From Phoronis australis (Eukaryota > Phoronida > Phoronidae), in contig NMRA01000632.1 in the NCBI GenBank assembly GCA_002633005.1, positions 1 through 64,000 of the forward strand: a stretch of 64,000 nt of DNA, in the 5' to 3' direction. The position numbers and the translations under genes are program-made. Positions 1-15,100 of the stretch are shown here, in pieces. Numbering within the stretch: position 1 is the first letter of the stretch; each line of letters opens with the position of its first letter. Under the pieces are notes generated by a model. That model was not told the DNA's origin and did not search any database. It saw only the letters and a list, made by a program, of their open reading frames with translations.

Positions 1-130
1 GTATCCTGGCAGCAGCCGAGTAGTTGCCCGATTTTTCGTAGTACTTCCACAGTAGATCCCAGATGGCGCAGTTGTCCGGCTGAGTGCTGGACGCTTTTTT
101 CAAGTAGCTCTCCAGGTACGGTGACTGAAC
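1..130 (-). CDS. NUP155: NUP155 coding exon 23 (runs off the left edge)
   Basis: It begins [20 protein letters not shown] and continues [20 protein letters not shown], matching the [20 protein letters not shown] motif. The acceptor is TTTAAG, phase 0. The exon is cut by the window edge, so its donor is not visible. Confidence 0.92.
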
Positions 131-3100
131 CTTAAATAGCAAGAAAAGGTCAAAGTTCAAGGCAAGAGAGTTAAAATGTTGAGAGCTGTCTGTCATGCAT
201 CCATCACAGCAAAGTTTTTAATCATATTTTTGGTCAAATTTGACCCAATCGTGCCCGAGAACTGGTGAACGTCTGTTTTATAAAAATCTCAACATAGAAC
301 AACTTGGAATCTTGACAGTGATGATCAATATGGGCTCTGTCAAACACCAATTTAGTTCTCAGTAAGAACTTGAAAACAGGAAAACATCCAGTGGCACTCA
401 ACTAAGCGTGATAAAATCTTAGCAAGAACCTTGTGAAATACGTCACATTTGAGGCGTGGTTTTGGCCAATGTTACCCATATCTGCCCATTGCCAACTCGT
501 TTAAACATGAAGGACACAGCCAAAAACGAGTTTGGTATGTCAGAGCCCTATAAGAGTCTGAAATGCATGTACTCATTGTTTGTTACAACTACATCGCTCT
601 AGACTTGAGTTGGCACAAATAGATTGCAGTCCAAAGGCAGCATTTCGAGTCCAACCGCAGAGGAAAACATGTAATCAATATATTACTTCTTTAAATTTCA
701 ACATTATCATTTAAATCTAACAAAAATGAGCTGAGCCACTAATGTATGAGTTTGGCATTATCACAAAGAACAAAATCGGACAAACAGACAGAATGACATC
801 ACCCCAGAGTGTTTAGTGTTAGACTTAGGGCTATCATGAGGGTTAGGATTAGACATCAGTCAGGTGACGTCCCTTCCATCTGATTATGATGAAACCTCAC
901 CAATTTAGGACGTACGACGTAAGATGGGTGAAATTTTATTTTCTCATTTTTTCTTTAAGTTAGGTTGCATCAAAATAATGCGTCATATTCAAAGTTCTGT
1001 ACCATATCCACACAACAGACAATATTTTGATAAAATTGCGCCCCCTCTCTGCAATGTTAAAAGACATTGAAAAATGAGAAAGTGCAGTTTTGGCAATGAT
1101 TTTTTGTCCGAAATTAGTGAGATTTTACTGTATTGTTGTTGTGATAATCTTGAATCAGTAGTTTATTAATTAATTTCACACATAATCACTTCCAATGTAC
1201 ACTTCACTATATAAAACAGCCTAGACTTTAAAGAATATCTATTCTTCTTTTTCATGTGATCAATCACAGAATTTAACAGAGCTCCACTATGGTTACATCG
1301 CAACTAATTTTTACATCGACTAATTACCTGAAGTAATTGATCTATGAGCCCGCACAGAATGAGCCAATCATAGAAGGCTATGTGGAACATTTCATCATCT
1401 GTCTTGAGACATAGCTGTATGATCTGTTCCACCTGAAAAGAGTAAACACAAACAACATTCAATACCAGGTACATACAGTAAATTTACCAAATTATGATAT
1501 TTAGCGACAAGCTTTGTGAGCTTGAATGTGTGCAAGCGTGCATGAATGGTTTAAACCTGCTTGTCTTTATTATCTACACATAGTTTTCTGAAGATATGCA
1601 CACCTTTTGATATGCCCACTGTGCGTATGTAAGAAAAATTCTTCACAGATGTGCCCAGTGAATGCATAAACAAGGATGACTAAATTGGAAAATTTTCACC
1701 AGTTTCACGGCAAATGGATACCGAAAATGAAACCAGAAGTTAATTTTCAACAACAAACTCTTATGTGTGGGGACAATCATGCACAGACAATGTTGTGATT
1801 TGACTCTGGGTTTCAATTAGTGCACCAGTTACTGTATTGACACACCCTAACATATATTCGTCACTTACAAGCATATAAGCCCGGGTGTATATTTAGATGT
1901 AACTTTTGGTCTTGAATGTTTTACGAAGTACCCCTTGGTTTTTCTGCGGAAAACCTACTCATTGCTGCCAAGCATAATCGAATCGTGATATGACAAGCAA
2001 AATGATGCTCTTTGTATTTATCTTGTAACATTTCTCGATTGACTTAACACTTTTTCCCTTTCGACAGATATTCATGCATGGAAAGTGGATGTCATACAAC
2101 TAGAATCCAGGGGTACCGCAGTAGTCAAAATCTTTCGAGTAATCTAATGTACACCACTCCAGCGTACTTTAAAACCAATCAATCAAGATGATTGACTCAC
2201 GTATTGCTCGGCTTCCAAGTTGGTCAGTCTGTCCGGGTCCGGGGGAGGAGGAGGTCCAGGGGTCTTGGGCACGTTGGGGGCCTGGGGGTGGGATGCACTG
2301 ATGTCCATCAACTGTCGCAGGATGTCTGTGATGTTCCTATAGCAACCCATCCTGAAGCAAAAATGAAAAACATGTAGTGCAGAATAGTACATTATTTTGC
2401 AAAAACATTCCACTGGTGACAATATTCAAGTTCCAAATTAATCTTGACTAAAACCAAAATTTAGTTGGAGTGGGCTTGAGACAGGATGTTTGCTTTAAAT
2501 GGCATACATGAAAGTCTATCATCACCACAATTTTTAAAATAAATTTTCACTTAATTGCCACTTTCTCGTCAACAGGAGAATGCAGGCTGCTTCATGTCAC
2601 CTAATTCGTCAGCTTTCTGATTATTACTTACAGAGTTGATCAAGTTTCACATTTAAAAAAGATTGTTATACACAATACTACACAGTTTGCTTGTTAATTT
2701 GTGAATTTTCTCTACTTAATCACTTAACTGGGGTCTCACAACTTCTCAATGGCTTCAATTATCGTACTAGCAGTGTGCACAATACAAATATACAGTCTGT
2801 AGGTTTGTGTCAGTGCAACGCCTTTGTTAAGAACTACCACCAGTGTGGTGTACGCAATGTGCGACCTTATAGAGGCGCTGGTGTACGCAATGTGCGACCT
2901 TATAGAGGCGCTGGTGTAGGCAATGTGCGACCTTATAGAGGCACTTGCGTACGCAGTGTGCGACCTTATGGAGGCGCTGGTGTACGCAGTGTGCGACCTT
3001 AAAGAGGCGCTGGTGTACGCAGTGTGCGACCTTATAGAGGCGCTGGTGTACGCAGTGTGCGACCTTATAGAGGTGCTGGTGTACGCAGTGTGCGACCTTA

Positions 3101-6100
3101 AAGAGGCGCTGGTGTACGCAGTGTGCGACCTTATAGAGGCGCTGGTGTACGCAGTGTGCGACCTTATAGAGGCGCTGGTGTATCGAGCAGCATCAACATG
3201 GTATCAAAAGTAACTAGATTTTGGTAAGTTCATCACACCTTGCCCTCGTGTGGAGGGTCAGCCTTCATGGCTAAGTTTACAATTATGAATCATGAGTCAA
3301 AAGAGATAGAAGTTGCTAAGTCCCTACTGAGAACTTGTCAGACATTTCATCAAGTCATTTTTATAAGGATGTAAATAAACTTAAACTGACCGACTTCAGT
3401 CTCTAATTTCAGTCCCATGTATTTTACCACCAAGAATAAAGCTTATAATATAGCATTCTCAGCAGCAGTTGTGTGACAGCTGTTTCAAGCAGGTAAGTAC
3501 ATAACTAAACAGCTATATGTCTTCTAGGCCTTTACTGCAACATTAATGTAGTCATGACCTGGGGGGTGACACCTACCTCAGGGCAAACATATGTGCCCCC
3601 TGCACATCCTCCGGGGGTTCACCGCTCCTGTAGTAGTGCAGAGCCAGGTTCTGAGGGTCGCACTTTGTGGCCGCCACGAGACACAGGTCAACCACGCCCT
3701 CGTAGTACCGGACAGCCGAAAATTGGGCACAGATGTTGGCAAGGTCAAGGTTGAGTGTGATCTGTTTGTAAAGCTACAACAAACATGTGAGATTAGGGAT
3801 CAAATGTACCAAATTACGGTAAACTTTCCTCAAATTTGAACAAATATTAAAGCCAAAATGGTGTTTTTTTTCAATTTTTCAAATGCTCACTGTGATTGCA
3901 AACATATTGATTGCGTGCTTGTTAATGACAGTGATATACACAGTTTACAAATAAACAAGTAAAACTGTCTTCTTATTTACTAAGCAAGTAAAATTGTCTT
4001 CTTATTTACTAAGCAAGTAAAATTGTCTTCTTATTTACTAAGCAAGTAAAATTGTCTTCTTAATATTTAGTAAGCAAGTAAAATTGTCTTTTTATTTACT
4101 AAGCAAATAAAACTGTCTTCTTATTTACTCTTGTTAAAAAAATTTTCATACCAAAAAATTTTCTAATCCGAGTAATGATGTTTCAAAATATTAAGTAATA
4201 ATGAAGACACCATGATATGACAAACGGAATTCAAGGAATCTGACTTCTTTCACAGAATTAGAGAATTTGAATGGAATTTATGTATTTCAACAGCAGGTAT
4301 ATAATTCTATGTTTTTGGTTTTTAAGTACCAAAGAATATCAAAATTTAACAATTCTGGCCACACATCAATCGATGATAGTTTTGTGGCAGACACAAGTAG
4401 TTGTTCATTCTCTCTGAAGCCGGTGCTGTTCCTTTTGTTTCGAAAAAAAAATAAAATGGCACGCGGCAAGGTATCGCTAAGGGCTGTTCCAGTAAAATCC
4501 GTGTGGGAGGGGGGGGACGGCAGTAGAAATAAAAATTCATGGGTGGTGGTCTTCAGAAAAAAACTCAAATTATGGGTGGTCGTTCCTGTAAGAAGTGATG
4601 CATTAAAAATGGGTGGTGTTTTTTGACCTGTTAATGTCAGATAGGTTGGTTACTTCACTCAAAAATAAATGCAATAGTCCTAACTTATCCAAATACAAAA
4701 AGCCCATATTGCCAGTGAACAGAGTGTAATATGTTCACTAAGCCATTAATCAAGTCATGGGCAACTCGATTTGAGCCAACCCTTTGTCTGCAGTCCTATT
4801 GAATTGAAAAGTTATGCAACACTGAACTGGTGTTAACACATATAAGAAAATTGATGATTTTTAAATAAAAAGTATGAGGAGTAAGATAAACAAGTTCCAA
4901 TATTCACTTGACATAGAAGTATAGAAGAGTTCGTGGAGACAGTTTGAGATTCATAGATCCTTATAAATGAAAAAATGTTCATTCAAATTATAGACACATG
5001 GTGAACAGAGACACCTGGTGGCTGCCAAAAGTATTGCTTACAGGCTACTTTAGTTTTTGACAATATTGGACAAGACAACTAGTTCTTGTCTGTCAGTCAT
5101 CTAAGTTCTTAACAGGTCCTCCTGGAGGCAATTTGTTTGCAAGTGTTGGATATTATATTTTAACCTATTAAAAATAATTAAAAAATTATGGGTCATGGGT
5201 TGGAGAAATAAATGAAAAATACGGGCGGTGGGTATGAAATAAAAGTGCCTTCCCCCCCTCCCATACAGATTTTGCTGGAACAGCCCTAAAGAACTGCGGC
5301 ATAACTAAGTGGTGGAAATGCAAGGTAATTCCCAGAGCATTCTTATGTTATTTGAATGTTATTTATCACCCTGAAATAGAATAGTAATCTCCTCATAATA
5401 TACAAAATGGAAAAAAAAACGAATTTCCCTGCTTTTGAGAACAAAAAACAGGGTCTCTAGAGAATTGTTTATTCTTGACACGACCCTTTGAAACTCATGG
5501 ACTAACACATACTGTTAATGTTTCCTTCAAAGTCTTTTCTTTCTCCACAGCATTAAGTATACTCTTGGTTGACTGTAGCATCTCATTGGCCTTGGAGCAC
5601 AGCACATCCTCTTCACTGTAAAGTGACGGGCACACTTCTCTTAGACGGCCACTGATGGCGTCCGTGGTGGCATTGTCGCCAAGGTAACGGTTGATGAGGC
5701 AGTCGATGAGAGCCTTGCACATCTGAGTGAGAGCACAGCAGAAAATTGTGATTGACGTTACTAACTGAATGGCACGATAGCCGGGACTAGAACAAAATGT
5801 TACCAGAGACCAAACTCTGTAACTGACCAGTTGAGTAGCACACTTTCGACACTCTTCCAAATATAAGACAGTTTAGTCTTGAACAAAGTTTGGTGCCTCC
5901 TGAAACTTTCTAAATCTGTGAGCTTTGTAAAAGGAGGTGTAGATTCACTAAATAAACTTAGTTGAGGATACATGTTCATCACGCATGCAGAAATTGACAG
6001 ATCACTTACAATGTGATATTTACAGGGGGGAACTATAATTGTAACTTTGGTTGTTTGACCAGTTCAACAAGATGGTCAATGTTCAAAAACTTCGTAACAT

Positions 6101-9100
6101 ATCCAAGTTCCAACTTGCTTGCAGACAGTCACGCAGATTAATACACACAAAAGAACATTACAAAACTCCTCGACAGGTAACCACATGGTCAATCCAGGTG
6201 TCCTTACTCGGCAGTCATGTAAAATTGAAGGTGGTACGAGGTAAATCAAAAATTAAAAACATCAGAGCTAACCTGGTTGTACCAATGCTAGTGCTTGTCT
6301 CAAGCCACCTTTAATTATTATTATTACAACCATACAGAATTGTAATAAGTGTTTCATTTACTAACAGACAACAGTTGACTTTGTATCACCAAATGTCCAG
6401 GGTCTGATCTTTGTACTTGAAAACAAAAATTTACAACTTCCTTAATTTCCAATTCAACACAAACTCAAGACAAGATGCCTACAGTACTGTTTATGTGTTC
6501 CTTATGATTTCATGGATGGTTGTCTAATCCTATTTGCACTTGATGACCCTAGCATTAAAGCTACAAGTTCCGAGTCCACATTAAAAAATTTAAGCTTTTA
6601 GTCGAAATCTCAAGCATTTACTCGAGTTTAAAGCTTAAATTTAGGGGTCATCGAGTGCAAACTTGGACTAGAAATTCATCCGACTGGCGTGTAAACCATA
6701 ATGAACTCGAGCATAGAACAGTAGACACTTACATGTACCTTGAGCTCATATTAAAGCAGGACATAAATGTCCAAAATAATTTTGAGTTTGATTTCGAGTA
6801 GACCCCTGACCCTGGTTAAATCAAAACGTAAATCAATGCACACAGTATATACTCACATCTCTACCACAGGCCACAAGTTGTCTAAATGTCATCGACCGCA
6901 GCTGATTTTGGTGTTCCTGAAAATAACAACCATTACTTCATCTGTGTTTTTAATTTACCTCTGCATTTCCCCAAATAAATTCACCTTCATAGGAGTCCCT
7001 CTCGGAAAAAAATAACGCAAAGCATTGAAAGGAAACCAAACTTATTGAATAGGTGATGTATCACGAAAACTTCTAGTTTTTGGTAACTTTTACAAGTGAA
7101 CAATAACTGAACAACTATTTTGAAAATAACTGAAGGCTACAAACTGTCCAGTTGAACACTGAAATGAACAACAAAGTATGTCAAGAAGGCTACCCTAATC
7201 CAACACTCAACTGGTATCCGCCCACTTCCACAATATACCTCTGTATCAAATTTCACCAAAGTCCATCAAGATATTTTGATAATGTTGATGGACAAGGGAT
7301 ACCATGTCAAAAGTTTTAATCATATCTTAAACAGGGGGTGCTTAAGGAGTTAGATCCATCTGGTGTCACCCGATGCCTGCAGAACTGACATATCGCAAGC
7401 TCCGCCCCCTTGCGTAATGTCGACTAAACAATAACCTGGCAACGTGTTGTTTGTCGGGTAAAATGGCGGCTTGGAAACGAAGGTGTGTCAATAATGCTGT
7501 GTTCTAAATGGTCACTTAAGCCGTCACTCAAAATCCTGGCGATAGGTCAATTGCTGATCGTTCGTGACCTTTAACAGTCCTACACTTTCCACCACCATTC
7601 ACTACTCACCACAGGCAAGCCCCAGGCAATGACATGGAACTGGTGATCACTCAACACTTTCCACAGTCCTATAGTTTCAATCACTATGCCAAGAAATAGT
7701 TCCAAGTTCTGTAGCGATGCTTTCTCCAAAGCTTGTGCCTCCACTTCATTTCTTCGCCGAGTGTGCTCATCCACTTGACCACCAGGATCGTGTCGTGATA
7801 CCGTTCTCTGCCCAAATCTACACACAGACAAACACCGGCATTGAATATGGATATCCTACAGACTTTGAGATCTTGTTTTTAAGAATCGGCAACCAGAAGC
7901 CCAAAACTGGCACCAGAGAAACAACAGTTCAAACTGTGTGGACGCATGCATTTGCGTTGCTTGGGTTGGCGTTAAGATTATGTTGGACCCCGCCGGTCTT
8001 GATGACCAGATCTGACTCTGACTCCTGCCTGTTAAATTCATGCTGTTGTTTGAGCATGTGCACTTGGATATGTGCTGAGGGTGGCAGAAGTATTGACTTA
8101 ACGAAACAAATAGAATAATAGTTATTAAAAACCAAACGTATTGCATTTGAATTTTTCAATTAAATTTTAATTTTTGGAAGACACCACAAATTTCGAAGCA
8201 AATTACAATTGAATTTTTTCTCCTTATGTGGTTGCAACTCGCAAAGATCCAGGGACTTTGTGGCAACTTGGGACTTTTACCCAGTCGCCAAACAAAATCT
8301 GACGTTGCATTGGCGAGCTGCAGGCTGCCAAATCGAGCCCTGCACTCATGTGTGTCCATAAATCACGCACAAATTACACCACTGGAATAAACCTTTCACT
8401 TGCTTGCAGGCTTGAGGTCAGATCATAAGCCAGCTGACAAGGCAATTTCCAAGCTTTCAATTATGAATATCTTTAGACAGTGCAGCAGACTGCCTATCTG
8501 CAGTCTGTCCTGATACCATGTGAACACAATTTTATTGTACACCTACCCCGCAGTCATGAGTGGTGATGCGAACTGTGAGTTGACCTTCATCCAGTCATGA
8601 AGGCTGGTCAGCTGATCGTGGAACAAACTCAACTCATCACCAGTCAGCCGGCTTGTCATCTGGAACCAACAGAGGAACAACACTGAGGAATTGGAACCAA
8701 CAAATGAACAACACTTACTATTTGTTCAAACAGTGAGGAATTGGGACCAACAAATGAGCAACTACACTGACTTAGTTATTAGACGGAAAGTGACCAAATG
8801 ACAGAAAGTGGTGTACTAGCCACAACTCACAGGCAAAAAATGCCACAAAATCAAGATCATAACGATTTTGTACATACATTTGGTATGGATAAGTAGAATA
8901 TTGCGTGAGGAAACAGTTGATAATCCGTGTGCATTTTGAAAAAAAAATCAAAATAAATTGGATTTTTTGAAAATAAAAAAAAACCGATACTTAAAAAAAC
9001 GAAGTTCAATAAAAAGTTCGATTTTTGTCACTTTCAGAGTCATTTCTAACTAGTTAAAACCCCCTTTTTTGCGATAGGAACCTGGAGATTTGACCAGTGT

Positions 9101-12100
9101 ATACACCCCCCTTAACTGTCAAAACAGTGCATTTTAATGATTTTTGAATTAAGACAAAAGTTAACAGTTTCTCCATGTTATCTATCTGCACATTCCTGCT
9201 TTTGAGTGTCTTGCTTTCTGTGTTGGTACGTACCTTGATGAACTGTGTCTGACCTCTGCTGTTTGTGTAAGGCAGGTCTACAGCCACTTTGTAGTCCCAG
9301 AGTGGTCTAAAACAACGGACAAAATTTATCAAGTGTAAAACAATTGTGAAAAGCCCTAAGTCAATGGCAAACACAGCTGCTTCTGAATGGAACTAAATGG
9401 CTAAAAAATGCCTGCACAACAAAATAATTTCCAAAAGCATTGTGAAAATTAAAATTAAGTTCCAGCAAAGTTCAAATTTGTTTAGGAAAATACCACGTCA
9501 CAGGAAATTTCAAAACTTTGATAACCTGAAATTGTATTGCTGCAAGCTTATTTCCGACTATTGACTTCAGGGCCAGATTCCTAATCTTTGTACTCAAATT
9601 CAAATTTATTATTTTTCGCTTTTTTGTACAAACTCAAAAGAAGAAGAGTCTATTATCCTATATTTGAGTATATGATGGTTTACATGGGCGACCATCTAAT
9701 CCCAGTTTTCACTTGGTCACCCCAACATTAAAGCTATCAGACAGAGTCTGAACTCAAAACCTTGAGTATCTACCAGAAATCTCAAAGTTTTTGCTCAAAT
9801 CTAATAATCATCAAGTGCGAACGTGGACCAGTTACTCATCTCGGTAGCCCATAAAATAGTCAAGCACAGAATAATTGGCAATTACTTTGAGGTCACATAA
9901 AATAAGAGAGGAAAAAGTAAAAATAATTCCGAGTACAAAGATCACATCACAGGCCCTGGATTCAAGAGAAGTGATACAACAATTACACAAACAACGAAAA
10001 AGAGACACTTACGCAAGAATGCGACTCATGTACTTGCAAAGACCATTGTGTTTGCCCGAGTAGACAACATCTGTGGCCACAGTCGATGGCTGCATGGACT
10101 GGTGATGTAAAGCTGTAGCTGGCTGTAGCTGAGGCTGCTGTGGTATATAGCCAGGGTAGGGGGTTGACATCTGGTGAGGTTGTGCGCCTGTTCGTGGCAA
10201 AAATTTGCATCATTACAGAATTGTACACTACACACTACACTGCATCACAACACAACTGTACACTACACACTACACTGCATCACAACACAACAGTACACTA
10301 CACACTACACTGCATCATTACACAACTGTACACTACACACTACACTGCATCATTACACAACTGTACACTACACACTACACTGCACCATTACACAACTGTA
10401 CACTACACACTACACTGCATCATTACACAACTGTACACTACACACTACACTGCATCATTACACAACTGTACACTACACACTACACTACACACTACACTGC
10501 ATCATTACACAACTGTACACTACACACTACACTGCACCATTACACAACTGTACACTACACACTACACTGCATCATTACACAACTGTACACTACACACTAC
10601 ACTACACACTACACTGCATCATTACACAACTGTACACTACACACTACACTGCACCATTACACAACTGTACACTACACACTACACTGCATCATTACACAAC
10701 TGTACACTACACACTACACTACACACTACACTGCATCATTACACAACTGTACACTACACACTACACTGCACCATTACACAACTGTACACTACACACTACA
10801 CTGCATCATTACACAACTGTACACTACACACTACACTGCAGCATTACAGGACTACACACTACACTGCACCAACACCATTCGACTAGTAAACAATCACCAA
10901 TGCTGGATTAATATTATACAAAAGAGCACACTGTACAGCACTCTTCAATTGTTTTGATGTCACACCATAGCACATGCAGAGCCGCCCTGGGACAGCAAAA
11001 CCTACATGTCTATTCAACTGCAATGACACAAAGCTGACATTTAAAAGAAAGCAGAATGGAGAAACAAGAACTCTTAAGTTTCCACTTCTGAGCAGCAATG
11101 CTCATATAAATAAACTAGTCTAATTGCCATAACTACCAAAATCAAAAAAGCACTAAAAACCATACATCAAAACATTGACAATATGGCGCTGAAATGTAGG
11201 CAAACAACGCAAGCCTAGGAAGCCACCAATATGAGGAAATTACACATACCAACAAGCACTGTCCAAACTTGATGGGCAATGCAGTTGTCATCTGTACATT
11301 GCACTTTTTGGTTCACATTGCTTAGTCTCATTTGGCATGCTGATTTGTATGTCTCCACGACTGCACCCGTTGTTGTTGCTGGTTCCGCTGGCTAAGACAT
11401 CTGATTGGTCTATAAACCGAAAGTCATCATCGAGAACCAATCAGATGTTTCAGCCGGTTGACCCAGCGTATTCAATCAAGTACATGAAATCTCTCAGTTT
11501 TAAGCTGTGTTGTATTGTCTCACTATTTTTTTAGTCGTTTGCATTTTCATGTCAATCAATGCTAAATAAATCAATCAAAACTCAACATCACAGCGGACAT
11601 AATTTATTTTTTAGAACCTTTTAAAACATTTGAAACATTTAACAAGCTGCACGATGACAACTTCCCATTCACAAGGTGGTTCCAAAGTTTGAAGAAAGGC
11701 CCCTCCCTTTATCACCTGAACAGACTGAATTAAGCTGTTCACAAGTGTAGGGTCATTTGCATGATTAAGATCTCATGTGACTGCCTAGATGCGTGTATTA
11801 CTACACGTAGAACTATTGCTTCGACCACTAGTGCCATCTAGTGAATTTTGATTTCCTCACGTAAGGAATCCCAAGGTTTCTCTGGATACTTTACCTGGGG
11901 CAGGTGTGGGGAATGCCGTTGAGTTGAACTGTGGCACAGGTGAGCCGATGGCGGACATGTTATTAAACGTACTGTGCGACGGGGAGGTAAAGCTCTGCTG
12001 CGAAACTGTACAAACAAAAGGAACAACACACTCACACAGGTGACACAGTCCTAAAGAGGCGAGAATCAATCTGAATGCAGCGGCCATATTGTGGAAAAAC

Positions 12101-15100
12101 GACTGAAATAAGAATGCAAAGAAACTGGCCACGGGGTTGATAACCTCATTTAAAAGGAGCCTTACATTCAAATGTTAAGAGTGTAAAACGGTGGACACAG
12201 AATTGAGTTACCAACTGAAACTGAACAGTACAGTTCATGGTAAGTACAGCTAGTACTTTGCCCAGATTTAGTAGTCAAGGAGCTTTTGCCTGTTCACAAA
12301 ATCTACAATATTCTTTGGTATCAGCGTTTGCCTGTACAAAAAAATCTACTATCCTTCTGTTGAAGTTTTTGCCTGTTCAAAATATTCTTAAGACAGAAAC
12401 TTTTGCCTGTTCAAAATATTCTCAAGACAGAAACTTTTGCCTGTTCAAAATATTCTTAAGACAGAAACTTTTGCCTGTTCAAAATATTCTTAAGACAGAA
12501 ACTTTTGCCTGTTCAAAATATTCTTAAGACAGAAACTTTTGCCTGTTCAAAATATTCTTACGACAGAAACTTTTGCCTGTTCAAAAATAGATATTCTTTG
12601 GCAGAAGCTTATGCCTGTTCAAAAATCTACAATATTTCATACACGGCATATTGCAAAGGGTCGTATTTTTTCCATTATGCATCAACGTTCAGACTGAGCG
12701 AGAATACAATGAAAGAGGACAATCACTGGCTAAGCCGACAACGTTTCTTTGTTTGCAAGACACACTGGCTATCACAAAAGGGTAATTCAGATGAGATCTA
12801 TAATCACATCAAATAATTGTGATATGGCAAGCCCAAGGCCACTCTCTTCAAAGCATAATAGTACACAAGCATTATAAGGTGAAGCCTCCAACACTACCCA
12901 GTGATTACTACACAGTGGTTAAAGGCTACATAGGACCCGAGAAAAATATCCAAATATGTCTAACTTCAGAACTTCATATTTCATGTACTAGGCTTTATGC
13001 GCAGTTCTTCAAAACGCAGCAAGGAATTAATTTTAAAATGCACCACTTTTGCATGATGTGCTCTCAAAAACTAGGACTTTCTCTATTCTTACGAAAAATC
13101 AAAAATTGCATGAAACAAAAATGAAGAGACGATTGAGAGAACTTTAACAGTTTTCTAGATTTCACATAGAACATCAATATCAAGTGCAAATTGGCCATGT
13201 TATTGATACCGTTGTTTTGCGAGGGATGTACAGATCTTTGTTGATTAATTTCACTAATTGAAAAGACATGGTCACCTGACCCAATTAATAGAAAATTGGC
13301 CAAAAGTCAATCATCAAATTCTACAGGCTTTTCGCAATAATTTCCCCAATTAAAATCCATAGTTTTGAAGAGATTTGGCAATAGGCAGACATGTTGATAA
13401 AGTCCTACATAACCTGAAGTTTTAGCTGCAGACAATTTTTGCATTACACCAATGGAAACCACGAGAAAAACAGACTGACAAACAGAGGGATAAATGGTAT
13501 TCAAAAGCAAAGCAAGAAGTGTTAATTACTCAAGAAGCTTCAACATTTTTAGCAAAAATATCAACAGAAACAAAACTGGACATAACAGAACCGACACAAA
13601 AATTTAATTTGACAAGACTCACAAAAAGATGATCTTCGCAACCTCCTGGGATGCTTTAAAGCTAAAACCACATCGTTCAACAAACACAAAATGCACAACG
13701 GTCAAAGTTACACATGCTGATAACACCGGCTGAGTACAGTTGATATAACTTGGTGTGATAATGACCAGAAAGACGGTTGAAAATGGTTTGCTATACACAT
13801 TGTCAAGAAACAACTTTCCAAACACATTAATTTTTCTTCTCTAGGAACGACTAAAAAATTAACGCTAGAAAAAATTACAATGTAAAAACCACTTGGAATA
13901 AACCAATCAATAAGAAATACTGTAAGTCCAAATAAAAGATAAAAACTCACAAAGTAAGATGGCACAATGCATGCATCTATAACTTATACTGCAATTTGAA
14001 GCAGTCACTAAACAAAAGCATCCGGCTTTTGCAACAACCGAGAATATAATCAGAGGAAAACCAAACAGCAAATTAATATTTATTACATGCCTGTGTTTAG
14101 AACAAACTCGGACTTACCAGGGGATTGATACGACACAGCGCCGAAGGTAGGTCCTACTGTTGTTGTGGCAACTGGCGGTGAAGCAACACCGTTCACCTTG
14201 GGTTCACCACCGTACATGAAAAACGCACGAGTGGCCCACTCGGCAACCTGAGGAGCAAATTAAGATACTTGTAATACCTGTCACGTACACGATCATTGGG
14301 ATATACTGGTGCATTAATCCCCTCCCCAGACCATCCCCGTGACAGCAGAAGACGCAGAACTCCAGGGCTAATGTTGCCTGTAAGCATCTGATTTGACAAC
14401 ACTCGGACACGGCTTTTCTTGTGACTCTTAGCAGCATGGCCATAAATAATACCGGCAAATTAAGAATTGACAGTCAGTGTCGTGCCGAGCTGGAGAGTGC
14501 ACCAACAGTATTTTGAAATCTCAACTTATTGAAGATAAGTAACATTAATGAATATCATGCTGCATGTTCTATTGGAGTGCAACAACAGTTTCAAACTGAC
14601 GTGAGTTTTTGCACATTCTCATTGATGCGATTGAAAAAAATCCATAATACCCACGATCACATACTCAAGTGACTATTCACAGGGTTCAATTTGGTAACCA
14701 TAGGTTGTATTTGCCGACTTGGTATGAACCCCAAGTTGCCACTAAGTTGTCGGTTAACCCACTACCAGAAAAAAAACAGACGGTACTCAGACTTGTTTGA
14801 CGCAAACCTGAGGGGACCGACCATGGTACACGCGCAAACAATGTTTTCTGATCATGACCACCAGAGTACTAAAACTGGCTTTCTCATTCGGATGCCGCAT
14901 GCTGCAACATGCTAAGACGTTCCCAGTTTTGGGGACCTCATTTCCTGTTTGGTGCCCTAGGAATTTTGCCAGGTCGCATTTGGCATGTTGGTGGCTATGC
15001 TAAATGTCGGCCCCTGATTCACAAGATAAATGATTTCAGCTTTACTTCTAATTATCAGATTTGTCATGGAATGGTTTCCACAGTTTGAGTTCAATCCAAT

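Noticed and set aside
2691-3213. Repeat-protein ORFs ([11 protein letters not shown] type)
   Set aside because: They arise from the 33-bp minisatellite in a NUP155 intron, with no start, splice or promoter context.
10140-10957. Three overlapping ~250-codon open frames read as a His/Tyr/Thr-rich repeat protein
   Set aside because: They are produced by the minisatellite, whose 117-bp period is a multiple of 3 and lacks stops in all forward frames. They lie antisense to the NUP155 exon 14 acceptor region.
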